This document shows, piece after piece, positions 1-8,231 of a stretch of 64,000 nucleotides of DNA. Below the pieces are notes generated by a model. That model was not told the DNA's origin. It worked only from the letters and a program-made list of their open reading frames with translations, and did no database searches. Made by a program: the position numbers and the translations under genes. Positions within the stretch are counted from its first letter, which is position 1. The number at the start of each line of letters is the position of its first letter. Source of the stretch: Elusimicrobia bacterium GWC2_64_44 (GTDB lineage Bacteria; Elusimicrobiota; Elusimicrobia; Elusimicrobiales; UBA9959); assembly GCA_001799845.1 (NCBI GenBank), contig MGUG01000052.1, positions 1 to 64,000 on the forward strand, in the 5' to 3' direction.

Positions 1-668
1 GCATAGACATGATGCACCTGAACTTCCACAAGACCTTCTCCACCCCGCACGGCGGCGGCGGCCCCGGCGCCGGCGCCATAGTCTGCCGCAAGCACCTGGC
101 CCCGTTCCTGCCCGTGCCGACGGTAAAGAAAGAGGGCAATAAGTACGCCTCCGACTTCGGCGACGCGCGCACCATAGGCAAGGTGAAGGCCTTCTTCGGC
201 AATACCGGCGTGCTGGTGAAAGCCTACGCCTACATGCTGGCGCATTCGGCCGACGAGCTGGGCGACATAGCCCGCTATTCCATCATCAACGCCAACTACA
301 TCCGCGCCCTGCTGAAAGACCTGTACCCGTCGTATTCCTCCGAGTACTGCATGCACGAGTGCGTGCTGACGCCCGGCAAGGATATGCTGGACAAGGGCCT
401 CAAGACCCTGGACGTGGCCAAGGGGCTCATCGACCGCGGCTTCCACGCGCCCACCATCTACTTCCCGCTCATCGTGCACGAGGCCATCATGATAGAGCCG
501 ACCGAGACCGAGTCGAAGGAGACCCTCGACGGGTTCGCGGCCGCCATGAAGGACGTGCACGACCGGGGCGTAGCCGACCCGCAGTCCCTCAAGGACGCGC
601 CGGTGACGCTGCCGGTGAAGCGCCTGGACGAAGTGCAGGCCGCCCGCCAGCCCAACCTGCGCTGGTAG
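1..668 (+). CDS. gcvPB: Glycine dehydrogenase (decarboxylating) subunit 2, 3' part
   Basis: This is the C-terminal ~220 residues of the P-protein beta subunit of the glycine cleavage system; the 5' end lies outside the window and the frame is open from base 3. P-protein decarboxylates glycine with PLP and passes the aminomethyl group to lipoylated GcvH. The PLP-binding segment HKTFSTPHGGGGPG is at the left edge, with the Schiff-base Lys codon at 30-32. The rest matches the small C-terminal domain of the two-subunit form (NANYIRALL, YCMHECVLTPG, PTIYFPLIVHEAIMIEPTETES). The lipoate ligase downstream fits the same pathway. The gene ends just before a repeat element. Confidence 0.95.
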   Translation, partial: IDMMHLNFHKTFSTPHGGGGPGAGAIVCRKHLAPFLPVPTVKKEGNKYASDFGDARTIGKVKAFFGNTGVLVKAYAYMLAHSADELGDIARYSIINANYIRALLKDLYPSYSSEYCMHECVLTPGKDMLDKGLKTLDVAKGLIDRGFHAPTIYFPLIVHEAIMIEPTETESKETLDGFAAAMKDVHDRGVADPQSLKDAPVTLPVKRLDEVQAARQPNLRW

Positions 669-674
669 CGCAAA

Positions 675-688
675 GGCAGCCGGCTGCC
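675..688. terminator. Perfect 14-bp palindrome after gcvPB
   Basis: GGCAGCCGGCTGCC is self-complementary and begins 6 nt after the gcvPB stop. It has no T-run, so it is at best a weak terminator or part of the adjoining repeat element. Confidence 0.3.
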
Positions 689-806
689 GAGGGGGCAGGA
701 ACGCAAAAACGCGGTCTCGCACACAGTGCTCGCCGCTCCCGCTCTCGGCCCTCGCGCTTATGCAAGCTCGGGCCTCCGAGAGGGTTTTGCTAACCCTGCC
801 CCCTCG
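688..806 (+). repeat. Dispersed structured element, copy 1
   Basis: The ~119-bp element has inverted ends: CGAGGGGGCAGG at 688-699 pairs perfectly with CCTGCCCCCTCG at 795-806. Just inside, GCAAAA (703-708) pairs with TTTTGC (785-790). The interior is GC-rich and can fold further. A related element lies on the opposite strand at 36480-36619. The two share GGGCAGGAnCGCAAAA with CGCG beyond it, a CGCACAC-GTGC segment, CCGCTCC, GCGCTTATGCAAGC versus GCGCTACGCAAGC, and GGTTTTGCT near the far end. No coding is seen. It could be a REP/MITE-like repeat or a structured RNA. Confidence 0.7.
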
Positions 807-836
807 TCAACCGGCAGATTTCGCAAAGAATTACAG

Positions 837-1538
837 ATGACTAAAGGACTAATAATCGAAACGCAGCCGCTCGACGTGTACGAGCAGATGGCGGCCGACG
901 AGGCGCTCTGCGAGGCGCTGCCGGCCCCGTACGTGCTGCGCTTCTACAACTGGAAGGCGCCGGGCGTGACCTTCGGCTATTCCCAGCGCCGCAAGGCCGT
1001 CGGCGAAGCCGTGGCGGCCGCCGGCAGCCCCATAGCCGACATCGTGCGGCGCCCCACCGGCGGCGGCATCGTCTTCCACGAGACCGACCTGACCTTCTCC
1101 TTCATCTTCCACTCCCCCGGCGTCTATTTCGAGCCCGGCAAGACCTACGAGCGCCTGCACCGCTCCATCAACGCCGAATACGCCCGGCTGGGCATCTCCT
1201 TCGACCTGCTCAACGAGAAAACCAAAGACTACGCCGTCAACGACCCGGTCATGAACTGCTTCTCAAAACCGGTCGACAAGGATATATTGTATAATGGAAA
1301 AAAAGTGCTCGGCGGGGCGCTCAGGAAATTAGGCGACTATATGCTGTACCAGGCCTCCTTCCAGGCCCCCGACGCCAGGGCCAACGCCGCCCTGCACAGG
1401 AACGCGATGATCAAGGCCCTGGGCGGAGAATACGGGCTGCAGTGGGAGACCGTCGGCATCCCGGCGGACACGCTGGCGAAGGCCGCGGAAACGGCCGGGC
1501 GGAAATACCGCACCCCGGAATGGAACGAGCGGATCTAG
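837..1538 (+). CDS. lplA: Lipoate-protein ligase A family protein
   Basis: This 233-residue enzyme of the biotin/lipoate A/B ligase family attaches lipoate (or octanoate) to carrier proteins, most likely GcvH here because it follows gcvPB. The family signature RRPTGGGIVFHETDL starts at residue 71, and the catalytic-loop region YNGKKVLGGALRK is at about 152-164. The frame is open further upstream to 726, but that extension lies inside the repeat element, so the ATG at 837 is preferred. No clear Shine-Dalgarno precedes it. The protein is short compared with LplA proteins that carry an extra C-terminal domain, so activation of lipoate might need a partner or it may be an octanoyl transferase. 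Confidence 0.85.
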   Translation: MTKGLIIETQPLDVYEQMAADEALCEALPAPYVLRFYNWKAPGVTFGYSQRRKAVGEAVAAAGSPIADIVRRPTGGGIVFHETDLTFSFIFHSPGVYFEPGKTYERLHRSINAEYARLGISFDLLNEKTKDYAVNDPVMNCFSKPVDKDILYNGKKVLGGALRKLGDYMLYQASFQAPDARANAALHRNAMIKALGGEYGLQWETVGIPADTLAKAAETAGRKYRTPEWNERI

Positions 1539-1546
1539 GAGGACAC

Positions 1547-1777
1547 ATGATAGCTTTCGTGCTTTGCAAACTGGTGGCCGGCCTCGAACAGAAGGCCGTG
1601 CAGCAGATCAAGAACGTCCGCGGCGTGAAGGAAGTCTACATGACCTTCGGCGGTTGGGACGCCATCCTGCTGGCCGAGTCCGACACCATCGACAAGCTCA
1701 GCGGCCTGATAGTGCGCGAAGTGCGCGGCATCCACGGCGTGCAGACCACCGAAACGCTGGTGACCACGAACGTCTAG
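1547..1777 (+). CDS. Stand-alone Lrp/AsnC ligand-binding (RAM) domain protein
   Basis: This 76-residue protein consists only of the effector-binding RAM domain of the Lrp/AsnC family and lacks the N-terminal helix-turn-helix. The sequence MIAFVLCKLVAGLE then VRGVKEVYMTFGGWDAILLAE shows the usual beta-alpha-beta-beta pattern with a Gly-Trp-Asp turn. It starts 9 nt after the lplA stop with AGGAGG six nt before the ATG. Free RAM domains oligomerise and may bind amino acids or partner with full-length Lrp proteins; the ligand is unknown here. Confidence 0.85.
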   Translation: MIAFVLCKLVAGLEQKAVQQIKNVRGVKEVYMTFGGWDAILLAESDTIDKLSGLIVREVRGIHGVQTTETLVTTNV

Positions 1778-1800
1778 TCTTCGCGGCGGAAGGTAATTTA

Positions 1801-2229
1801 ATGGAAAATGTTCCCGGTTTCGGCCGCCCGGCCGACAAGCTGGTCCTGATAGTGGACGACGACGAGTCGGTCAGGGAGCTGATCGAGTTCATCGTCAAGA
1901 AAGAAGGGTTCCGCATTGAAAAGGCGGCCGACGGAGAAGAGGCGCTCAACAAGGCGCGAACCGTCAACCCCGACCTCATCCTGCTGGACCTGATGCTGCC
2001 AAAATTCGGCGGCTTCGAGATCCTTCGCGAGCTGCAGTCCGACGACACCGGCACCATCCCGATAGTCATCATCACCGGCCGCTACACCGACCGCTCCACC
2101 TCGGACATGATAAAGCAGGAGCCCAACGTCCGGGACTTCATAGAGAAACCCGTGAAGCCGCAGATACTGAGCTCGCTGCTGCATAAGCTGCTTAAAACCC
2201 AGCCCGCGCTCAGAAAACCGGGGTTTTAA
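1801..2229 (+). CDS. Single-domain response regulator (receiver only)
   Basis: This 142-residue CheY-like receiver has an acidic triad at Asp19-Asp21, the phosphoacceptor Asp63 in LLDLMLP, switch Thr92 in VIITG and Lys116 in EKPVKP. No output domain follows, only a ~25-residue tail. It sits behind the RAM-domain gene with a 23-nt spacer. No kinase gene is adjacent, so the partner must be encoded elsewhere; the orphan kinases at 11241 and 36688 are possible. Confidence 0.9.
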   Translation: MENVPGFGRPADKLVLIVDDDESVRELIEFIVKKEGFRIEKAADGEEALNKARTVNPDLILLDLMLPKFGGFEILRELQSDDTGTIPIVIITGRYTDRSTSDMIKQEPNVRDFIEKPVKPQILSSLLHKLLKTQPALRKPGF

Positions 2230-2232
2230 CCC

Positions 2233-2691
2233 ATGTTCCGGACGCGGGGCACGGCGGCCTGGATCGCTATAGCGGTCCCGGCCTTTTTTTTGCTGGCCGC
2301 GGCAGACCTGGGCCTGCGCTCGCGCGGAGCGCTGGCGCGTGGCGAGCAGCACGCCCGCTGGCGCGACTACCCGGCCGAAAAGGCCGCCCATTTCAATTCC
2401 CTTTTCGCCCTCAGGGCCGCCGAAATAACGGCGGAGGCCGCGGCCGGCCGCCTGGCGCCGGAGCAGGCCGCGCGGGCGGAGGCCCTGGCCGCCGCAGAGC
2501 GCGACCTGCAGCTGGTTGAGAGCTCAGCCAAGCAGGCCTGGCTCTGGTACCGCACCGCCGCGCGCGAATTCCGCTCCCCCCTCAACCCCTGGGCCGCCAG
2601 GGCCGAAAAAGAACTTCCCGCGGCGCTCGCCGCCTGGCGCGCCGAGCTGCGCTCGCGCGGCGTAAAGACCGAAGACTGGATGCTGGAGTAG
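2233..2691 (+). CDS. Hypothetical membrane-anchored protein
   Basis: A 152-residue protein of unknown family. Residues 8-25 form a hydrophobic signal anchor, followed by an Ala/Glu/Arg-rich, probably helical region (residues 45-95) with RAAEITAEAAAGRL-type heptads, and a Trp-containing tail (WLWYRTAAREF). It starts 3 nt after the receiver stop and ends 4 nt before the next gene, so it belongs to the same transcription unit. No function is assigned; its GC-rich codon use agrees with its neighbours. Confidence 0.7.
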   Translation: MFRTRGTAAWIAIAVPAFFLLAAADLGLRSRGALARGEQHARWRDYPAEKAAHFNSLFALRAAEITAEAAAGRLAPEQAARAEALAAAERDLQLVESSAKQAWLWYRTAAREFRSPLNPWAARAEKELPAALAAWRAELRSRGVKTEDWMLE

Positions 2692-2695
2692 CCGC

Positions 2696-3391
2696 GTGCG
2701 CTGGCTGAAACCGCTCATAGGAATTGCCCTGGCCCCGGCGGCGCTCGCCGCCGTGTGGGCCACCGGGGCTGCCCTCGGCCCCGCGCTGGGCAAATTCTCG
2801 GCCACGGCCCCGCTGCTGGGAGGCGCCGTGGCCGGCCTGCTGCTGCACGGGCTGGGCCGCGGCCGGCGCCTCTACGTGACCGCGCACGAGCTGACGCACG
2901 CGCTGGCGGCCGTGCTCTCCGGCGTCAAAGTGCGCAGGATCTCGGTAAAAAAGAGCAGCGGCTACGTGCTGCTGGACTCCACCAACGCCTTCATCTCGCT
3001 GGCCCCGTATTTCATCCCCTTCTACACCCTGGCCGTCTCCGCCGCTTTCTGGACGGCGGGGCGCTTCTGGCCGGTGTCGCCGTACCGGCCTTGGTTCCTG
3101 GCCGCGGCGGGCTTCACGCTGGCGTTCCACCTGCTGCACACGGCCGACATCCTGACCGGCCCCGTGCAGAGCGACCTGCGCAAGGCCGGCGGGGCCGTAT
3201 TCTCGCTGCCGCTGCTGGTGCTGCTCAACTGCCTTGGCCTCGCCGCCGCGCTGCGCCTGCTGTTCCCCGGCCTGCTGAGCCTGCGCGCCTGGTGGGGCGG
3301 GATGCTGGAGGCGCAGGCAGCCGCCTACGCAGCCGTAGCCGGGGCCGCCCTCTACGTCTTCAATACTGCTAAAATATACCTCAGGACATGA
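2696..3391 (+). CDS. M50-like integral membrane metalloprotease homologue
   Basis: This 231-residue protein has about six hydrophobic segments and the zinc-protease motif HELTH (in VTAHELTHALAAVLSG) just after the second one, as in site-2-protease-like M50 proteins. A later DILTGPVQSDLRKAG segment could supply the third metal ligand. The start is GTG, 4 nt after the previous stop, and the stop overlaps the next start (ATGA). Substrate is unknown. It could be a catalytically active intramembrane protease or a structural homologue. Confidence 0.65.
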   Translation: MRWLKPLIGIALAPAALAAVWATGAALGPALGKFSATAPLLGGAVAGLLLHGLGRGRRLYVTAHELTHALAAVLSGVKVRRISVKKSSGYVLLDSTNAFISLAPYFIPFYTLAVSAAFWTAGRFWPVSPYRPWFLAAAGFTLAFHLLHTADILTGPVQSDLRKAGGAVFSLPLLVLLNCLGLAAALRLLFPGLLSLRAWWGGMLEAQAAAYAAVAGAALYVFNTAKIYLRT

Positions 3392-5571
3392 AACTCGCTA
3401 CCAAGATACTGGCCAGGGTGATCGTGCTGCCGCTGCTGCTGGCGGCCGGCCTGGTCGTCGCCGCGCTGCTCACGCTGCGCGTCATGTTCACCCCGGCCGA
3501 CCTGGAGGCCGTGGTCACCAACCAGTTCCAGGAATTCCTCAGGCGTCCGGTGCAGATAGACTCCGCGCGCCTCTCCCTGACCGGCGAGATCCAGGTGCGC
3601 GGCCTGCGCGTCACCGAGCCCGGCCCCGAGACGGTGGAGTTCCTGAAGGCCGACTACATCTACGCCACCTACCGCGTCCTGCCGCTGCTGCAGCGCAAGC
3701 TGGAGATAGACAGCGTGGTGCTGGTGGCGCCGCAGATAGAGCTGTACAAGCGCGCCGACGGCACCTGGAACGTCTCCGACATCCTGGCCGCCTACCGGCA
3801 CTCCGCCGGCCGGAACATGCTTAACAAGATAGATTCGGCCGAGGTCAAGGACGGGCGCGTCAACGTGACCTATGTCGCCACGAAGCGGCGGCACTCCCTG
3901 GAAAATTTCACCGCGTCCCTCTCCAACTTCAAACCGGGCGCAGATACGCCTTTCCACGCCTCGGTCTTCCTGAAGAGCGACGCCTTCCGGCGCCCGGTGA
4001 CCGGCCGCCTCTACACGGAGGGCACGGTCAACTTCGCGGATTTCCGCTGGGAGGAGGCCGAGGTCAAGGACCTGCGGGCGGACCTGACCGTGCAGGAAAA
4101 GACCGTCTCTTTCGCCGGCCGGGCCAAGAACTTCCTCCGCCCCGAGGTGACCCTGCGGGCGGAGACGCCCCTCCTCAAGAGCTCGGACCTGGCCTTCTTC
4201 TTCGCGCCGCCCTTCAATTTCACGGCGCCGCGCGCCTCGTGGGACCTGAGCGCGGTGTTCCTCTCGTCGCGCACGGCCGAGCTGCGCGTCGTGGCCCGCC
4301 CGCTGAATTTAAGGACGGAGGGCACCTTCGACTTCTCCAAGTCCACGCCGTCCTACTCGCTGACGGTCTCGGCGCCCCCCATCAAGCTGGACCTGCTCAA
4401 GCGCTACGGCGCCGCGCTGCCGGTGGAGAACCCCTCCGGCACGGTGCAGCTGCGTATGAAGATCTCCTCGAAGAACGGCCAGCCGGTGCTGTCCCGCTTC
4501 TTCATCAACACCAGCGGCGCCGGCCTTAAGTACCGCAACCTCACCATCTCCGGCGCCGACCTGGCCGCGCTGCTGTCGGAGAACTTCGCCAGCAACTTCG
4601 CCAACGCCACCAGGGGCAAGGTCACGCTGGACGCCAACACCATGGCCAACGTCCGGCTGAAGACCGAGATCACACGCAGCCAGATGCTCTACACCTACTC
4701 GGGTAATTTCAACGGGAGCTTCGCCAAGGGCCGCATCCTCGTCAGGAAGCCGTTCTCGTCGGAGCGCATCCTGGAGCTGACCGGCTACTCCGCCGCGGTG
4801 GTCTACTCGGAGCTCAAGGACCTGGTCTTCGGCATCAAGGACCTGCGCGGGCCGCGGGTCGGCATGCCCGAGGTGGAGGCCAGCCTGGCCTGGCTGAAGA
4901 CCCTGAAGAACTCCATCCCGATGGGCTTCTCCGGCTTCAAACTGCTCTACAAGACCGATAAATACAGGCACGAATATATGGATGCGGCGGATTTCTACGC
5001 GCAGGCCTCGCTGCGCGACATAGCCGGCGACATCTCCAAGATCCGCGGCGACATCTCCTTCCGGGCGGGCGCCGGCACCTTCTACGACGTGCAGCGGACC
5101 TCGGAGAAAGACCGCGTCTTCTACCTCTTCTCCCTGCCGCTGACCTTCATTCACCGCATGAACCGCACCGGGGCGCTGAAGTTCGGCTACAAGGTCAAGG
5201 ATATCTCGTTCACCTCCATCGGCGGCGACTACTACGCCGACGGCGGCAAGGTGGAGATCAAGAACTTCTGGCTGGAAGGCAAGGAGTTCTCGGCCGCCGT
5301 CACCGGGCAGCTGGATTTTTACAACGAAACGATGGACGTAAAAATTTATACAATATCTGGTAAGTATTATTCGATGGGGAGCCTCCCGGAGGCCCTCACC
5401 GATTCGAGCGGCAAGCCGGCGCTGGCCTTCACGCTGAAGGGCAAGATGGCCGACCCCAAGTTCGAGATGGTCAGCCCCGCAGGCAGCGGCGACCGCATCA
5501 GGGAAGCCGCGGGCAAAGGCGCGCAGATAGATTTCGCGGGGATAGACGCTTTCGCAGGAGGAAAAAAATAA
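3388..5571 (+). CDS. AsmA-family / DUF748-like envelope protein
   Basis: This 727-residue protein has one N-terminal membrane anchor (residues 10-33) and a long periplasmic region. The N-terminal part (FLRRPVQIDSARLSLTGEIQVRGLRV) is typical of AsmA/TamB-like repeat proteins that form a beta groove for lipid transfer. The C-terminal part repeats the pattern (AAVTGQLDFYNETMDVKIYT; ALAFTLKGKMADPKFEM). Start ATG overlaps the preceding stop by 4 nt, and pyrE follows directly. A role in outer-membrane phospholipid traffic is inferred from the family. TamB at the other end of the window is a related protein. Confidence 0.75.
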   Translation: MKLATKILARVIVLPLLLAAGLVVAALLTLRVMFTPADLEAVVTNQFQEFLRRPVQIDSARLSLTGEIQVRGLRVTEPGPETVEFLKADYIYATYRVLPLLQRKLEIDSVVLVAPQIELYKRADGTWNVSDILAAYRHSAGRNMLNKIDSAEVKDGRVNVTYVATKRRHSLENFTASLSNFKPGADTPFHASVFLKSDAFRRPVTGRLYTEGTVNFADFRWEEAEVKDLRADLTVQEKTVSFAGRAKNFLRPEVTLRAETPLLKSSDLAFFFAPPFNFTAPRASWDLSAVFLSSRTAELRVVARPLNLRTEGTFDFSKSTPSYSLTVSAPPIKLDLLKRYGAALPVENPSGTVQLRMKISSKNGQPVLSRFFINTSGAGLKYRNLTISGADLAALLSENFASNFANATRGKVTLDANTMANVRLKTEITRSQMLYTYSGNFNGSFAKGRILVRKPFSSERILELTGYSAAVVYSELKDLVFGIKDLRGPRVGMPEVEASLAWLKTLKNSIPMGFSGFKLLYKTDKYRHEYMDAADFYAQASLRDIAGDISKIRGDISFRAGAGTFYDVQRTSEKDRVFYLFSLPLTFIHRMNRTGALKFGYKVKDISFTSIGGDYYADGGKVEIKNFWLEGKEFSAAVTGQLDFYNETMDVKIYTISGKYYSMGSLPEALTDSSGKPALAFTLKGKMADPKFEMVSPAGSGDRIREAAGKGAQIDFAGIDAFAGGKK

Positions 5572-6164
5572 TGTCCAAGCTAGGCAAATTTGACGTCGTA
5601 GGGCTGCTGCAGGAGCACGGTGCCATCCTCAACGGCCATTTCCAGATCCCTTCGGGCTTCCACACCCAGACCTACATTCAGCCGTCCCTGGTGCTGCAGT
5701 ACCCGCACCTGGCGCAGAAGGTGGCCAAGGAAATGGCCGCCAAGTTCCCGCAGGAGATCAACGTCGTCATCTCCCCCTCCGTCGGCTCCATGTCCATCGG
5801 CCAGGAAGTGGCCCGCGTTAAGAAAGCCCGCTCCATCTTCACCGAGAAGATCAACGGCGTGATGGTGCTCAAGCGCGATTTCAAGATCTCCGAGGGCGAG
5901 CGCGTGCTCGTTGTCGACGACGTGCTGAACTCCGGCCGCATGTGCGGAGAGGCCATCAACCTGGCCCGCGGCTACGGCGCCAAGGTCATAGGCGTGGCCG
6001 CCATCGTGGACCGCTCCACCGGCGACCTGACGCTGAACGTCCCCGTGCGCGGGCTGATCTCCTACCCGCTGCAGCTTTTCCCGCCGGACAACTGCCCGCT
6101 CTGCCGGCAGAAGCTCCCGCTGACCATTCCCGGCTCTTCCGCGCACCACGTGCACGGCGAGTAG
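5571..6164 (+). CDS. pyrE: Orotate phosphoribosyltransferase
   Basis: PyrE converts orotate and PRPP to OMP in pyrimidine synthesis. The 197-residue protein carries the PRPP loop VLVVDDVLNSGRM (about residues 111-123) and the flexible-loop region with FTEKINGVMVLKRDF. The C-terminal CPLCRQKLPL contains a CxxC pair found in some PyrE subfamilies. TAATG overlap with the AsmA-like gene and a strong AGGAGG show translational coupling. Other pyr genes are not in the window. Confidence 0.9.
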   Translation: MSKLGKFDVVGLLQEHGAILNGHFQIPSGFHTQTYIQPSLVLQYPHLAQKVAKEMAAKFPQEINVVISPSVGSMSIGQEVARVKKARSIFTEKINGVMVLKRDFKISEGERVLVVDDVLNSGRMCGEAINLARGYGAKVIGVAAIVDRSTGDLTLNVPVRGLISYPLQLFPPDNCPLCRQKLPLTIPGSSAHHVHGE

Positions 6165-6172
6165 GCCGCTCC

Positions 6173-6199
6173 GGGGCGGGCTCTCCGCCCCTTTCGTTG
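6173..6199 (+). terminator. Possible terminator after pyrE
   Basis: GGGGCGG (6173-6179) and CCGCCCC (6185-6191) form a perfect 7-bp stem followed by TTTCGTTGT. The next gene begins only 7 nt further, so this may be an attenuator rather than a full stop. Confidence 0.5.
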
Positions 6200-6205
6200 T
6201 CTTCT

Positions 6206-6991
6206 ATGAAAACAAAGTACGTCGCCCTCCTGTCGGACTTCGGCATGAACGACCCCTTCGTCGCGGCCATGAAGGGCGTGCTGCTTTCCCGCGCCCCGGG
6301 ACTCACCATCATAGACATCACGCACCAGGTGCCGCCTCAGGACGTGCAGACCGCGGCCTTCTACCTGATGACGGCCATCCCGTACATGCCCAAGGGCACG
6401 CTGTTCATGACCGTAGTGGACCCGACGGTGGGCACCGGCCGCGGCATCGTCTGGGCCAAGACCGCGGCGCACCAGTTCATCGCACCGGACAACGGCCTGC
6501 TAAGCTGGGTGGAGCAGAAGGAGAAGATCGTTGAGGCCCGCTTCATCAGCAATTCCTCGCTGTTCCTGGACACCATCAGCTCCACCTTCCACGGGCGCGA
6601 CATCATGGCCCCGGTGGCGGCCGCCATAGCCAAGGGCCTCCCCGAGAAGAAGCTGGGCCCCCTCTTCCCCGACTACCGCCGCCTCCCCTTCCCGCAGCCG
6701 GTCAGGGCGGGCAACCGCGTGACCGGGCAGGTGATAGCCATAGACCATTTCGGCAACGTGGTGACCAACATAAAGCGCGACTACCTCAGCGCCCGCGCCG
6801 TCTTCAACCTGGCCGGCCGCATGCTCAAGGACCTCAAGCTCACCTACGCCTCCGTCCCCGAGGGCGAGGCGCTCGCTGTCATCGGCTCTTTCGGTTTCCT
6901 GGAATTTTCGGTCCGCAACGGCAACTTCGCCAGGACCTTCGACGTAAAGATCGGCTCCCCGGTGGAAGCCATCGTCTCGCTTGATGAATAA
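6206..6991 (+). CDS. SAM hydroxide adenosyltransferase (DUF62 family)
   Basis: The 261-residue protein matches the S-adenosyl-L-methionine hydrolase/fluorinase-like family: ALLSDFGMNDPFVAAMKG at the N terminus (with the active Asp), IIDITHQVPPQDVQTAAF, and the C-terminal IDHFGNVVTNI with the conserved Asn. Members hydrolyse SAM to adenosine and methionine with a water-derived hydroxide; true fluorinases carry a loop I do not see here. The ATG at 6206 gives the family's full N terminus. No Shine-Dalgarno is obvious. The stop lies inside the start of the next gene. Confidence 0.9.
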   Translation: MKTKYVALLSDFGMNDPFVAAMKGVLLSRAPGLTIIDITHQVPPQDVQTAAFYLMTAIPYMPKGTLFMTVVDPTVGTGRGIVWAKTAAHQFIAPDNGLLSWVEQKEKIVEARFISNSSLFLDTISSTFHGRDIMAPVAAAIAKGLPEKKLGPLFPDYRRLPFPQPVRAGNRVTGQVIAIDHFGNVVTNIKRDYLSARAVFNLAGRMLKDLKLTYASVPEGEALAVIGSFGFLEFSVRNGNFARTFDVKIGSPVEAIVSLDE

Positions 6992-8168
6992 TATAAAAAC
7001 ACTGAAACTTAAGCGCGACGCCCTCAAGCGCCGCGCGTTCGGCCACTCCTGGGTGTTCTCCAACGAGCTCGAGCTCGTAGACACCTCCATCCCGCCCGGC
7101 ACCATCTGCGGGCTGACCTACCACGACGGCAGACCGGCCGGCGTCGGCTTCTTCAACCCGAAGAGCCTCATCGCCTTCCGCCTGCTGGTGCAGAACACCG
7201 CCGTGCTGCCGGAGGATTTCCTGAAGGCGCGCCTGGCCGCCGCGCTGAGCTACCGCGAGGAGCTGGGCATCGACCGCGCCTGCCGCCTGTGCTTCGGCGA
7301 GTCCGACGGCCTGCCCGGCCTGGTGGTGGACCGCTACGGCGACGCCGTGGTGATAGAGCTGCTCTCCGCCGGCATGGAACTGATGAAGGACCAGATCACC
7401 GCCGCGCTGACGGACCTGCTGCGCCCCAAGGGCATCTACTACAAGAACGACCACCAGTTCCGCGAGCTCGAGGGCCTGAAGTCCTACGAGGAGACCGCCT
7501 TCGGCGTGATGCCGGAGACGGTGCGCATCGAAGAGAACGGCCTCAAGTTCGACATCCCCATGGCCGGCGGGCAGAAGACCGGCTGGTACTTCGACCAGCG
7601 CGAGAACCGCGCCGCGCTCGCCCCCTTCTTCAAGGGCCGGCGCGTGCTGGACCTGCACACCTACCTGGGCGCCTTCGCCATCATGGCGGCCAAGTCAGGG
7701 GCCGAGGCCGTCTGGGCCGTGGACTCCTCCGAGAAGGCCATCGAGTCAGCACAGGCCAACGCCGCGCTCAACGGCGTGGAGAAGGAGGTCCTCTTCCGCA
7801 AAGAGAAGGCAGAGCGCCTGATCGAGGCCCTCGAGGCGGGCGACCTCCCCGAGAAGCCGGACTTCATCCTGCTCGACCCGCCGAACATCGTGCGCAACAA
7901 GAAGCACCTGCCGCAGGCGCTGAAGATGCTGTCGCGCATGGCCGGCGCCGCGCTGAAGTCGCTGCCCAAGGGCGGCTACCTCGCGGTCTCGACCTGCTCG
8001 CACCATATCTCGCGCGGGATGTTCGTGGAGACGCTCTCCGCGGCCGCCGCCAAGGCCGGCCGCCAGGCCGTGATGGTGGAGCTGCGCGGGCAGGCCAAGG
8101 ACCACCCGATCCTGATCAGCATGCCGGAGACGGAGTACCTGCACTTCGCGCTGCTGCGCGTGGTCTAG
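6984..8168 (+). CDS. Class I rRNA methyltransferase, RlmI-like (PUA + SAM-MTase)
   Basis: The 394-residue protein has an N-terminal PUA-like domain (LKRRAFGHSWVFSNEL), a central RlmI-type domain (GESDGLPGLVVDRYGD) and a Rossmann methyltransferase domain. SAM-binding VLDLHTYLGAFAIMAA and catalytic FILLDPPNIVRNK are visible. RlmI makes m5C1962 in 23S rRNA; the exact target here is inferred. A Cys follows later in STCSHHIS, as expected for an m5C enzyme. The ATG at 6984 overlaps the previous gene by 8 nt; a TTG directly before it is a less likely start. Confidence 0.88.
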   Translation: MNNIKTLKLKRDALKRRAFGHSWVFSNELELVDTSIPPGTICGLTYHDGRPAGVGFFNPKSLIAFRLLVQNTAVLPEDFLKARLAAALSYREELGIDRACRLCFGESDGLPGLVVDRYGDAVVIELLSAGMELMKDQITAALTDLLRPKGIYYKNDHQFRELEGLKSYEETAFGVMPETVRIEENGLKFDIPMAGGQKTGWYFDQRENRAALAPFFKGRRVLDLHTYLGAFAIMAAKSGAEAVWAVDSSEKAIESAQANAALNGVEKEVLFRKEKAERLIEALEAGDLPEKPDFILLDPPNIVRNKKHLPQALKMLSRMAGAALKSLPKGGYLAVSTCSHHISRGMFVETLSAAAAKAGRQAVMVELRGQAKDHPILISMPETEYLHFALLRVV

Positions 8169-8186
8169 ATACCCGCCGTAAAAAAG

Positions 8187-8214
8187 AAAAAGGGCCCGAG
8201 CGGGCCCTTTTTTC
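8187..8214. terminator. Bidirectional rho-independent terminator
   Basis: AAAAAGGGCCC (8187-8197), a GAGC loop and GGGCCCTTTTTT form a strong hairpin with a U-tract on both strands. It separates the convergent methyltransferase (+) and receiver (-) genes. Confidence 0.92.
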
Positions 8215-8231
8215 TTTTGCGCTGCGCGCGG

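Noticed and set aside
726..836. N-terminal extension of lplA starting at 726
   Set aside because: The extension is inside the repeat element, has no family similarity, and the LplA fold begins at the ATG at 837.
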